From NCBI RefSeq assembly GCF_001887355.1, contig NZ_MPIN01000001.1, positions 186,001 through 250,000 on the forward strand: DNA of 64,000 nt. The letters are read 5' to 3'. Positions within the stretch are counted from its first letter, which is position 1, and each line of letters starts with the position of its first letter. Under the pieces are notes generated by a model. The model searched no databases. It saw nothing but the letters and a program-made list of their open reading frames with translations, and was not told the DNA's origin. This DNA comes from Cystobacter ferrugineus. Its GTDB lineage: Bacteria > Myxococcota > Myxococcia > Myxococcales > Myxococcaceae. Position numbers and translations under genes: made by a program. Below, in pieces: positions 55,491 through 63,360 of this stretch.

Positions 55491-56198
55491 TCAGCGGGCG
55501 GCGCGGGCCACCCGCGCGAAGTGGTGGGCGAGCCGCTCGAGCAACTCCCGGTTCTCGCCCTCCGCCGCGCGCAGCTTCGGCACCTGGGCGCGCAGCTCGT
55601 CCACGTTCTTCCCGTACAACTCCACCAGCTCCTCGGTGCCCTGGACGAGCCAGCGCTCCATCTCGTCCGCGGTGAGCTCCAGGTGGAACTGGAGCCCATA
55701 CGAGTCCCCGAGCCGGAAGGCCTGCTGGGTGTAGCGATCCGTCGAGGCCAGGAGCGTGGCGCCCGGCACCGGTTTGAAGGTGTCCTGGTGCCAGTGCGCC
55801 ACGGTGGCCTTCGGGCGGGCTCCACCGAGCACCGGATCGGCCAGGCCCTCCTTCGTCCAGCGCACCGGGGCCACCCCCACCTCCAGGCCGTTCTTCCCCA
55901 CGAAGACCTCGGAGCCCGCCGCGGCCGCCAATAGTTGCGCCCCCAGGCACAGGCCCAACACGGGCCGGGAGAACGCGAGCCGCTCGGTCAACAGCGCGAG
56001 CTCCTCCGCGAGGAAGGGGTGACGCTCGGCCTCGTAGACGCCCATGGGCCCTCCGAGCACCACCACCAGCTCCGCGTCCAGATCCTCGCGCTTGACGCTC
56101 CGGAAGCGCTTGATGAGCGTGAATCCCGCCGTCTCCAGCGCCGGGCCGAGCATTCCCGGGCCCTCGTGCTCCTCGTGCTGCATGACCACCGCGCGCAT
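55491..56198 (-). CDS. Class I glutamine amidotransferase-like protein
   Basis: 235-residue stand-alone amidotransferase similar to the GuaA glutaminase domain. The nucleophile is in LGLCLGAQLLA and the His-Glu pair in LQFHLEL. A GGPMGVYEAERHPF segment is typical of the GMP-synthase-like YfeJ group. No synthetase partner is adjacent, so the ammonia acceptor is unknown; it may be a gamma-glutamyl hydrolase. Confidence 0.85.
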   Translation of the reverse strand: MRAVVMQHEEHEGPGMLGPALETAGFTLIKRFRSVKREDLDAELVVVLGGPMGVYEAERHPFLAEELALLTERLAFSRPVLGLCLGAQLLAAAAGSEVFVGKNGLEVGVAPVRWTKEGLADPVLGGARPKATVAHWHQDTFKPVPGATLLASTDRYTQQAFRLGDSYGLQFHLELTADEMERWLVQGTEELVELYGKNVDELRAQVPKLRAAEGENRELLERLAHHFARVARAAR

Positions 56199-56319
56199 GT
56201 CTCCCCCTGGAAGGGCAAGGTCGTCCGTGCAATCTACCCACTCGGCGCTACACTGGGAGGCTGGTTTCCCCCGAACCATCCGAGTTCCCTCACGAGATCC
56301 GTCCCCCGCCGGAGCTGTC

Positions 56320-56772
56320 ATGAGTGCCCGCCTCACCTTCGATGATTCGCTCTGGCCCCTGGTCATCTTCCGCCCCACCGGGGTGATGACGTACAGCCAG
56401 TTCGACGAGTTCCTCGCCCGCTCCTCGTCCTTCCTGGAGCGGGGCGAGCCGTATGTCAGCATCACCGACGCGCGCCAGGCGGGAATGCCCCCGCTCGATC
56501 AGCCCCGGAGACTGTCGGAGTGGCTCGACGCGAATGCGGACCTGCTGCGCGAGCGGGTCCTCTGCAACGCCATCGTCGTCACCTCCGCGGCCGTGCGCCT
56601 GTCGATGAGCCTCGTCTTCCACCTCAAGCCCCAGCCGATGCCCCACCGGGCCATGTCCGACATGGAGTCGGCCCTCGAGTACGCGCTCGACAAGCTCCGG
56701 GAGGCGGGGCGCGTCGCCGACGCCGAGCGCATCCAGCGACACCTCGCCACGCCCGGCTTCCACGTGGGCTGA
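56320..56772 (+). CDS. SpoIIAA/STAS-like myxobacterial protein
   Basis: 150 residues. The start LTFDDSLWPLVIFRPTGVMT, then YSQFDEFLARSSSFLERGEPYVSITDARQA, follows a pattern of many myxobacterial paralogues with an SpoIIAA-like fold. No catalytic residues are evident. ATG 56320 follows GGAGCTG. The upstream 121 bases are shared with the divergent amidotransferase; TACACT (56251-56256) may be its -10 box. Confidence 0.65.
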   Translation: MSARLTFDDSLWPLVIFRPTGVMTYSQFDEFLARSSSFLERGEPYVSITDARQAGMPPLDQPRRLSEWLDANADLLRERVLCNAIVVTSAAVRLSMSLVFHLKPQPMPHRAMSDMESALEYALDKLREAGRVADAERIQRHLATPGFHVG

Positions 56773-56783
56773 CGCCCGCCGCC

Positions 56784-57590
56784 TCAGCCTTCCGGCGCCT
56801 CGTCCGCTGCCCGCGCGCAGTCCTCGTGGCGCAGGGGCTTCTTCACCTGCTTCGTCACCAGCTCGCCCTGGGGCGCGGAGAAGGTCCACGTGCGGGTGTG
56901 CAGCTCGGCGCGAGGCCCCGTGTCACATGTCGGGTCCGTCAGCCACTCCTCCAGCACCACCTCGTTGCGGCCCCCCTTCAGGCGCTTCGCCTCCGACGAG
57001 ACGCCCTCCTCCGGAGGCTCGACGACCGTCGTCGTGACGTCCTCCTTGCCCAGCAGCCCGAGCACGAGCAGCCAGCGGTGCCGCGCCCCCGCGCCCTCCC
57101 CTTCGACGGAGCGGAACAGGGTCGCCGCGAGGCTGCCCCCCTTGGCCCATACCCGGGCGCTCCCGCCCAGGGACCAGCCCGGCACCATCGACGGACACGC
57201 GCGCGGCTCCCCCTCCTCCCACATCACCCAGCGCGTGGTCGCCAGCGGCTCCAGGGCCTTGAACACCTTGGCCATCTCCGCGCCCGACGCCCGGTCACAC
57301 ACGCCCAGCACCACGACATGGGTGCCGGGCCGCAACCCGGGGACTTCCGAGCCCTCGATGATTCGCGGGAAGCCGGGCCCGAGCTCCACCACGCGCGCCC
57401 AGCTCTCCGCGCGCTCCTGGTAGGAGGACAGGACGGACTCCGCCTCCTCGCGCGTGCGGCCCCCTCCCCACATCAGCAGCGTCCGCTCACCGAGCGAGCC
57501 GATCGGCGGAAGCTCGGGCTGGGCCTCGGCCCGCGGGGACAGCAACCACACGACGGCGAGGAACAGGAGGCGCATGCGGCCGGGCATCAT
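56784..57590 (-). CDS. Secreted hypothetical protein coupled to a phosphoesterase
   Basis: 268 residues with a signal peptide (MRLLFLAVVWLLSPRAEAQ after a short leader). The mature part repeats hydrophobic beta segments (FRSVEGEGAGARHRWLLVLG) and has four Cys. Start options ATG 57590 and 57587 overlap the upstream stop (ATGATG), giving translational coupling to the phosphoesterase-like gene. No family recognised. Confidence 0.65.
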   Translation of the reverse strand: MMPGRMRLLFLAVVWLLSPRAEAQPELPPIGSLGERTLLMWGGGRTREEAESVLSSYQERAESWARVVELGPGFPRIIEGSEVPGLRPGTHVVVLGVCDRASGAEMAKVFKALEPLATTRWVMWEEGEPRACPSMVPGWSLGGSARVWAKGGSLAATLFRSVEGEGAGARHRWLLVLGLLGKEDVTTTVVEPPEEGVSSEAKRLKGGRNEVVLEEWLTDPTCDTGPRAELHTRTWTFSAPQGELVTKQVKKPLRHEDCARAADEAPEG

Positions 57591-58843
57591 ACGGCCCGCG
57601 CGGACCCCAGGGGGCGGCCCGCGAGCGCGCTCGGGGACCAGGAGAGTTGCTCGACCCGGAACCCCGGCAGGGCGCGGAACAGCAACCAGTCCCCGCTGCC
57701 CGCGAGCGGCCCCTTCACCAGGTGCCCGGTGTCGAGCACCGTCCGGCCAATGGGCGTGGAGGTGTCCTCGAGCGCGAGCTGGAAGCGCACCTGCTCGTGC
57801 CGCCCATCCTCCAGCACCACGCCGCCCTCCACGCACACGCTGTCGTCGCGCAGGAACACCCGCGAGGCCCCCTCCACCCGGCCATAGGAGTTGTCCGCGA
57901 GGATGAGCTCGAACCGCCCCTCGCGCAGCACCGAGGGACAATCCCCGCTCGGGGTATGCCCCACCACGAGCCGGTGGATGCCCTCGTGGGCGAGCGTCGC
58001 GATGAGGCCGGGCGACGGCAGCCCGGGATGGTTGTTCGCGTCGGCCATGCGCCCGTACACCACGCTGGCGGGGTTGACGCGCTGGCCGGGAATGGGAGCC
58101 TGGTAGGCGATGAGCGGCTCCCAGTCCGGAACGCCGCCCTCCAGACGGCCCTCGGCGAACGCCGCGAGCTGCTCGGCATACCAGCCGTTGAGCGCCTCCC
58201 GCCACGCATCCACCCCCTCCACCCGGCCCCGCGAGGGCACGAAGCCGAGGCTCTCCTCGCGCACGCCTCCGTGCACGAACAGGGTGTTGCCGATGCGGTG
58301 GGCCAACTGGCACGCGGTGAGGTAGTCGCGCAGCACGCCCCCGGGACCCAGGTCCTCGAGGAAGCTGTCCACCACGTCCTCCTCGCTCACGGCGCTGTCT
58401 TCCCGGGCCAGCTCGGAGTGGCGGAACTCGAAGGCCCCGCGTGCCCCCATGGTGTTCGCGAAGATCCACCGCAGGAGCACGGGCCGGGGCGCGCGGCGCA
58501 TGTCCTCGGGCGTGCGGGCCAGGGGGTGTCCGCTCAACTCGCGCACCAGGCGCAGCTTGTTGATGTCCCGGTTGCCCGCCAGCAGCACCACCTGCGTGGG
58601 GAACTCGCGCCAGGCGTTCAGCAGCGTGCGCACCACCCGGCGCCCATCGGGGCCCCGGTCGAGCGCGTCGCCGCCATAGACGAAGGTGGCGCCCGGCCGG
58701 ACGACGAGCCGCCCTCCGTCCTCGAGCGACACGTGGGGGTTGTCCCGGCAGAAGCTGGCCAGCTTCTCCCAGAGCCCCTCCACGTCCGTGAGGTAGGCGA
58801 CGGGATGAGCGGCGGGGGAGATCTCCGGCAGGGGACTCGCCAT
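57587..58843 (-). CDS. Metallophosphoesterase-like protein
   Basis: 418-residue calcineurin-like phosphoesterase. Metal-site motifs: TDVEG, VYGGDALDRG, LAGNRDINK and GHTPSGD. The C-terminal 100 residues are a separate, probably beta-rich domain. No signal peptide, so likely cytoplasmic; the substrate is unknown (PPP-type Ser/Thr phosphatase or nucleotide hydrolase are options). ATG 58843 starts a family-like N-terminus. Confidence 0.78.
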   Translation of the reverse strand: MASPLPEISPAAHPVAYLTDVEGLWEKLASFCRDNPHVSLEDGGRLVVRPGATFVYGGDALDRGPDGRRVVRTLLNAWREFPTQVVLLAGNRDINKLRLVRELSGHPLARTPEDMRRAPRPVLLRWIFANTMGARGAFEFRHSELAREDSAVSEEDVVDSFLEDLGPGGVLRDYLTACQLAHRIGNTLFVHGGVREESLGFVPSRGRVEGVDAWREALNGWYAEQLAAFAEGRLEGGVPDWEPLIAYQAPIPGQRVNPASVVYGRMADANNHPGLPSPGLIATLAHEGIHRLVVGHTPSGDCPSVLREGRFELILADNSYGRVEGASRVFLRDDSVCVEGGVVLEDGRHEQVRFQLALEDTSTPIGRTVLDTGHLVKGPLAGSGDWLLFRALPGFRVEQLSWSPSALAGRPLGSARAV

Positions 58844-58864
58844 GAAGGGAGCGTGCCCTGCCGC

Positions 58865-58905
58865 GAGGGCTTCGTCACCCCTCTTGTGGGGGAAACGAAG
58901 CCCTC
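58865..58905. terminator. Perfect 11-bp stem-loop after the small Cys-peptide gene
   Basis: GAGGGCTTCGT (58865-58875) and ACGAAGCCCTC (58895-58905) pair perfectly across a 19-base loop. It lies between the 48-residue peptide gene (stop at 58914) and the phosphoesterase start. No U-run follows, so it may be a terminator lacking the tail or an mRNA stability element. Confidence 0.5.
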
Positions 58906-58913
58906 CGCACGCC

Positions 58914-59060
58914 CTACGGGCAGGGCGTTCCGCAGATGATCTTGCCGGTGATCGGATCCTTCCAGCACGGCGGCTGGCAGTCATCGGCCTGCACGGACGA
59001 GGAGGCAAAGCCCATTCCCAGGGCGAGGACGGCGGCGGCGAGGGCAATGATGCGCTTCAT
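58914..59060 (-). CDS. 48-residue secreted cysteine peptide
   Basis: A short frame from ATG 59060 (CAGGAG seven bases before the start) to TAG 58914. It encodes a Sec signal peptide (MKRIIALAAAVLALGMGF with an Ala-x-Ala-like end, SVQADD) and a mature peptide of about 23 residues with four Cys in a C-x3-C-x10-C-x3-C pattern (DDCQPPCWKDPITGKIICGT). This suggests two disulphides or a metal site. No known family. Well supported by ribosome-binding site, codon usage and signal. Confidence 0.7.
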   Translation of the reverse strand: MKRIIALAAAVLALGMGFASSSVQADDCQPPCWKDPITGKIICGTPCP

Positions 59061-59419
59061 GAGGAAGCTCCTGGAGTGGAGGGGTTCACTGCTTTTCCCA
59101 CTCTACCCAGGCCAACCAGGATGGTGTCGGAAAAATGCCAACACGGCGCGGCGTCACGCGAAGTGGTGGTGCGGTAGGACCTGGCGTGTACCCCACCTCG
59201 CGGACCCTTGATTTGTTGTCTGACGAAAACCAGGACCGTGTGAACTGACGTCTCGAAGACAGTCAACTGTCCATGGGAACAGGAACGGAGCCCGCGCGCA
59301 TGCGGAAATAAAAGAGCTTGTTACCCAGACTCCGGGCCGAGACACGGGCCCCGGAGCGAGGGCGCCCCTCCCCTCCCCGAACGACGCACGCGATCCGATT
59401 CATCCCGAGCGAGGTGTTC
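59061..59419. other. Intergenic region before the cytochrome operon
   Basis: 359 bases without a supported gene. It contains the palindrome GACAGT-CA-ACTGTC at 59258-59271, about 150 bases before the peroxidase ATG and close to where a promoter would be expected, so it may be an operator. An AT-rich stretch lies at 59285-59320. Confidence 0.45.
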
Positions 59420-60691
59420 ATGAAAGCACTCACCTGTGTGGCGGTGCTCGCGCTGGGCGGCTCCGCCCTGGCGCAATCCGCACCGCCCCAGAAGCCGTTT
59501 CCCCTGGGAGTCTCCCCGGTGTTGTACGAACTCTCCGTGCCCCCGGAGCGGCGGCCCACCGCGGCGCGGATCGCCCTGGGCGAGAAGCTCTTCAATGACA
59601 AACGCCTGTCGGCGGACGACTCGGTGAGTTGCGCGACGTGTCATGATCCCAAACGCGCCTTCACGGATGGGCTCCCCCAGTCCGAGGGCGTCAAGAAACA
59701 GCGGGGCAAGCGCAACAGCCCCACGGTGCTCAACGCCCTCTTCAATGCCACCCAGTTCTGGGATGGGCGCGCGGGCTCGCTCGAGGAGCAGGCGCTGCTG
59801 CCCATCATCAACCCCATCGAGATGGGCATGCCCGACGTGGAGGCCGTGGTGGCCAAGGTGAAGGGGCTGCCGGAGTACCCGCCCGAGTTCCAGAAGGTGT
59901 TTGGCCGCGAGCCCACCGCCGAGGATCTCGCCACGGCCATCGCCGCGTTCGAGCGCACGCAGTTCTCCGGCAACGCCCGCTTCGACCGCTTCCTGGCGGG
60001 TGACTCCAAGGCGCTCAACGCGTCGGAGAAGCGCGGGTGGGCGCTCTTCAACGGCAAGGCGCGCTGCAATAGCTGCCACGCGGGCAACGCCGTGTCCCCC
60101 CTGTTCTCCGACCAGAAGTTCCACAACATCGGCATCGCCGCGCACCAGCACGACTTCTCCAAGCTCGCCGCCGAGGCCCTGCGCGTGGTGCGCACCGGCG
60201 ACGCCAAGCAGATCGACGAGCTGGCCCTCCAGACCAACCTGTCTGAGATGGGCCGCTTCCTCGTCACCAAGAACGAGAACGACATTGGCAGCTTCAAGAC
60301 GCCCACCCTGCGCAACGTGGGCGTCACCGGCCCCTACATGCACGACGGCTCGCTCGCCACCCTGTGGGACGTGATCGATCACTACAACAAGGGCGGCATC
60401 CCCAACCCCTTCCTCGACGGCGGCATGCAGCGGCTGGGCCTCACCGAGCCGGAGATCGACGATCTGGTGGCCTTCCTCTTCGCGCTCACGTCGGAGGACC
60501 TGGCGGCGCTGGAGAAGAAGGAGCTGGCGAGCCAGCGCGCCCGGAAGAACAAGCGCCCCGAGCGCGATACCGCCGTCGCCCTGGGCAAGAAGGGCAACCT
60601 CGGTGACATCGGGGTCAGCCCGGATCTCTCCATCTCCAACCCCGCCGACCGCGGCTTCTATGGGCCCGTGGGCCCGTCCTCGGAGAAGTGA
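59420..60691 (+). CDS. Di-haem cytochrome c peroxidase
   Basis: Periplasmic CCP/MauG-type protein reducing hydrogen peroxide, or a related oxidase. Signal peptide MKALTCVAVLALGGSALAQ. Haem sites: CATCH (Cys71, Cys74, His75) and CNSCH (Cys216, Cys219, His220). The PTLRNVGVTGPYMHDGS segment is typical of the family. 423 residues. ATG 59420 with GAGG upstream; the longer frame from 59318 has no signal. Two more genes follow at gaps of 3 and 11 bases. Confidence 0.92.
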   Translation: MKALTCVAVLALGGSALAQSAPPQKPFPLGVSPVLYELSVPPERRPTAARIALGEKLFNDKRLSADDSVSCATCHDPKRAFTDGLPQSEGVKKQRGKRNSPTVLNALFNATQFWDGRAGSLEEQALLPIINPIEMGMPDVEAVVAKVKGLPEYPPEFQKVFGREPTAEDLATAIAAFERTQFSGNARFDRFLAGDSKALNASEKRGWALFNGKARCNSCHAGNAVSPLFSDQKFHNIGIAAHQHDFSKLAAEALRVVRTGDAKQIDELALQTNLSEMGRFLVTKNENDIGSFKTPTLRNVGVTGPYMHDGSLATLWDVIDHYNKGGIPNPFLDGGMQRLGLTEPEIDDLVAFLFALTSEDLAALEKKELASQRARKNKRPERDTAVALGKKGNLGDIGVSPDLSISNPADRGFYGPVGPSSEK

Positions 60692-60694
60692 CCC

Positions 60695-61813
60695 ATGAAG
60701 CACATCAAGAGCATCGAGACCAGGCACCACGAGGAGCGTGACGCCTTCTTCGAGGGCCTGCGCCGGTTGGATCGCCGCGGCTTCATGAAGCTGGCCGGCC
60801 TGTCCGCGGGAATCGTCGCCGCCAAGGGCCTCATCACCCCGCACAGCTTCCAGCTCGTCAGCGTGGCCGACGCGGCCCCCTCGTCCCGCCCCCGCTTCAC
60901 CTTCGCGTACATCTCCGACACGCACCTGTACAAGAAGGAGCTCAATGACCGCTTCGTGCGCTCCATCCTGCGCGCGGTGGATGACGTGAACCGGTTGGAT
61001 CCCCAGCCGGACTTCGTCCTCTTCGGCGGCGACCTGGCGCAGCTCGGCAAGAAGGAGGAGCTCGACCTGGGCCGGGAGATCCTCAAGTCGGTCAAGGCCC
61101 CCGTGCGCATGATGGTGGGCGAGCACGACTGGTTCCTCGACATGGGCGAGCACTGGCGCACCAACTTCGGCGAGCCGCAGTACTCGTTCGATCACAAGGG
61201 CGTGCACTTCATCACGCTCATGAGCGTGAACGAGAAGGACTTCTGGACCGAGCGCGGCATGACGCCCGAGGAGCGCATGCAGACGGTGGCGGGGCTCGAC
61301 AACGGCGTGCAGTCGCGCTTCGAGGTGGGCGCGGCGGGCCGCGAGTGGCTCAAGCAGGACCTGGCCCGCGTGGACAAGAAGACGCCCCTCATCATCTTCA
61401 GCCACTCGCCGCTCTACAAATACTACCGGCCGTGGAACTTCTGGACCGAGGACGCGGATGAGATCCAGGCGATGCTCGAGCCCTTCGAGAACGTGACGGT
61501 CATCCACGGCCACACGCACCAGATGCTCAGCAATCAGATCGGCAACATCCAGTTCCACGGGATGCTGTCCACCGCGTGGCCGTGGCCCTACGCCCCCGAG
61601 GGATTGCCCTCGCTCACGGTGCAGATGAACCGCGCGGATCCCTTCAGCAACTTCGACGGGTGCGGCGACGGCCGCTTCGACGTGACCGCCGAGGGGCTGG
61701 TGGACAAGCTCTACAACCTCTGGGACCGGGATCCCGTCACGGTCCGCTCCAGCTACCTCGCGTCCAAGGGCAAGAAGGACCGCCCGGCCGCGACGAAACT
61801 GCCGTCCTACTAG
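60695..61813 (+). CDS. Tat-exported metallophosphoesterase
   Basis: 372 residues with a twin-arginine signal (DRRGFMKLAGLSAGIVAAKG, starting near residue 26), so it is exported folded. Metal motifs: ISDTHLYK, FGGDLAQ, GEHDWF, FSHSPL and HGHTHQM. The substrate is unknown; the Tat signal suggests a bound metal cofactor is loaded before export. It lies in a three-gene unit with two c-type cytochromes, an unusual partner for a phosphoesterase. Confidence 0.88.
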   Translation: MKHIKSIETRHHEERDAFFEGLRRLDRRGFMKLAGLSAGIVAAKGLITPHSFQLVSVADAAPSSRPRFTFAYISDTHLYKKELNDRFVRSILRAVDDVNRLDPQPDFVLFGGDLAQLGKKEELDLGREILKSVKAPVRMMVGEHDWFLDMGEHWRTNFGEPQYSFDHKGVHFITLMSVNEKDFWTERGMTPEERMQTVAGLDNGVQSRFEVGAAGREWLKQDLARVDKKTPLIIFSHSPLYKYYRPWNFWTEDADEIQAMLEPFENVTVIHGHTHQMLSNQIGNIQFHGMLSTAWPWPYAPEGLPSLTVQMNRADPFSNFDGCGDGRFDVTAEGLVDKLYNLWDRDPVTVRSSYLASKGKKDRPAATKLPSY

Positions 61814-61824
61814 GAGCCCACACC

Positions 61825-62628
61825 ATGAACGCACGCAAGACATCCGGCATCGCGGCGCTCGGCGCCCTCGGTCTGCTGTCGCTCGGGGCCGCGTCCGCGA
61901 AGGACGCGTCCGCGAAGGACGCGTCCACTCCGGGCACCTCCCCCGCTCCCGCCACGCATCAGGTTCCCCGCTCGGCGGAGGGCAACGTGGTGATCGCCCT
62001 GTGCGACGGCGAGACGACGCTCGAGGTCAAGGGAGTGAAGGATCCGGCGCGGATCGACAAGAAGCAGGCCCAGGCCATCTCCGACCAGCTCATGGCCGAG
62101 TGGCTGCGCAAGAACCCCCAGGCGAACTGGGATCCGGTGCCTCCTCGCGTGGCCCTGGCCCAGCCGCAGCCTCCCACACCTCCGCCAGCCGCCAATGCGG
62201 ACGTGAAGAAGCAGGGGGAGAGCGCCGCCTCGGACGCGGCCGGGGTCGCGAAGCAGAAGGGCGGAGAACAGGCGGGCCATACGTACGGAGCCTTCAGCGC
62301 CCGGGACGAGGCCCTGTGGAAGGCCTCGGCCGAGCAGATGGTGAAGGAGGGGCACCGGGTGTTTCATGACTCCAAGGAGCTGGGCAGCACCGTGGCCATC
62401 TCCTGTGACATGTGCCACCCGGACGCCGCGAACACGCACCCGGAGACCTATCCGAAGTACCAGGTGCAGCTTGGCCGCGTGGCGTTGCTGCGCGACATGG
62501 TGAACTGGTGCATCGAGAATCCCGTGCGCGGCAAGCCGCTCGCCGAGGATGACCCGAGGATGAAGGCAATGGAGGCCTATATCCTCGCCCAGCGCAAGGG
62601 CGTGAAGCTGGAGTACGGCAAGCACTGA
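61825..62628 (+). CDS. Mono-haem c-type cytochrome (SoxA-like)
   Basis: 267 residues. Signal peptide, then a 15-base tandem duplication (61891-61920) giving KDASAKDAS at the cleavage region. The C-terminal domain has a single haem site CDMCH and the pattern LRDMVNWCIENPVRGKPL..DDPRMKAMEAYI as in SoxA-like cytochromes. A 100-residue Ala/Pro/Gln linker separates N- and C-terminal parts. It is the last gene of the operon and may deliver electrons to the peroxidase. Confidence 0.8.
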   Translation: MNARKTSGIAALGALGLLSLGAASAKDASAKDASTPGTSPAPATHQVPRSAEGNVVIALCDGETTLEVKGVKDPARIDKKQAQAISDQLMAEWLRKNPQANWDPVPPRVALAQPQPPTPPPAANADVKKQGESAASDAAGVAKQKGGEQAGHTYGAFSARDEALWKASAEQMVKEGHRVFHDSKELGSTVAISCDMCHPDAANTHPETYPKYQVQLGRVALLRDMVNWCIENPVRGKPLAEDDPRMKAMEAYILAQRKGVKLEYGKH

Positions 62629-62896
62629 GCGGCCAGGGGCATGCCGCCTCTTCGGGGGGGGACCGTTGCTTGGAACCGGCCCGGCCTGAAGTCCTTCACG
62701 GACCTGTCCGGGCTGCCCACCCCTCTCGAGGTCATCTTCTGCGAACTGCTCGACTCCAAGAACGGAGGCCCCCTCGTGCGCAGGTGTGGGGGCGGAACGA
62801 AGAGAAGAGCTCCATCCGGGTTGGTTGTTCGCTGAATGACAGAGACACAGCCGGTGTGCTCTCTCATCTCCAACCAACGGCGGTATCTTGGGATTC
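62629..62896. other. Intergenic region before the Cys-rich secreted protein
   Basis: 268 bases. An 8-bp inverted repeat (GTTGGTTG 62820-62827, CAACCAAC 62871-62878) flanks 43 bases and could be regulatory. One open frame (62641-62835) has no supporting features. The region is AT-richer than the operon before it. Confidence 0.35.
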
Positions 62897-63253
62897 ATGA
62901 AATCAGCGAACGGTGTTTTTGTTCTCTGGTTGTATGCATTCCTCGCGAGCATTCCGTGTGAGGCAAGTCCGCCACTGCATCCGGCTCAAACTGCCTTCGT
63001 GGACTGCAAGAACTCCATGGAGTGCTGCATCAAGAAGTTCCCCACGACCGCAGAGCAAAGCTGTGGGGCCTCGGCGGCGGATATCGCGAAGGTCCTCACC
63101 GCGGCTGAAGTTCTCCAGGAAGCTTCGAAGACCGTCACCTTGAAGGGGGTTGATGTACCCGAGCGCGGAGAGGAACGCGACGACGGAGAGGAACGTCCAG
63201 ATTGGAGGGAGTATTGCGTGGACCAATACACACGATGCGTCGACCTCAGCTGA
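62897..63253 (+). CDS. Cys-rich secreted protein ending at an in-frame TGA
   Basis: 118 residues: signal peptide MKSANGVFVLWLYAFLASIPCEA and a mature part with CKNSMECCIKKF, SCGAS, YCVDQYTRCVDLS. The TGA at 63251 ends it, but the same frame continues for 32 codons to TAG 63350 with four further Cys (NCSNCLDRCKG..DLC). The arrangement looks like a longer Cys-rich family in which TGG (Trp) has mutated to TGA. The weak start context (GGGA before ATG) is noted. Confidence 0.6.
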   Translation: MKSANGVFVLWLYAFLASIPCEASPPLHPAQTAFVDCKNSMECCIKKFPTTAEQSCGASAADIAKVLTAAEVLQEASKTVTLKGVDVPERGEERDDGEERPDWREYCVDQYTRCVDLS

Positions 63254-63360
63254 ACAGGCAACTGTTCCAACTGTCTCGACCGCTGCAAGGGGCAACGAGG
63301 AAAATGGCCCCAAGACTTGTGCAGTGCGCCCAAACCCACGCGTAGGCGGTAGAAGAAGCC

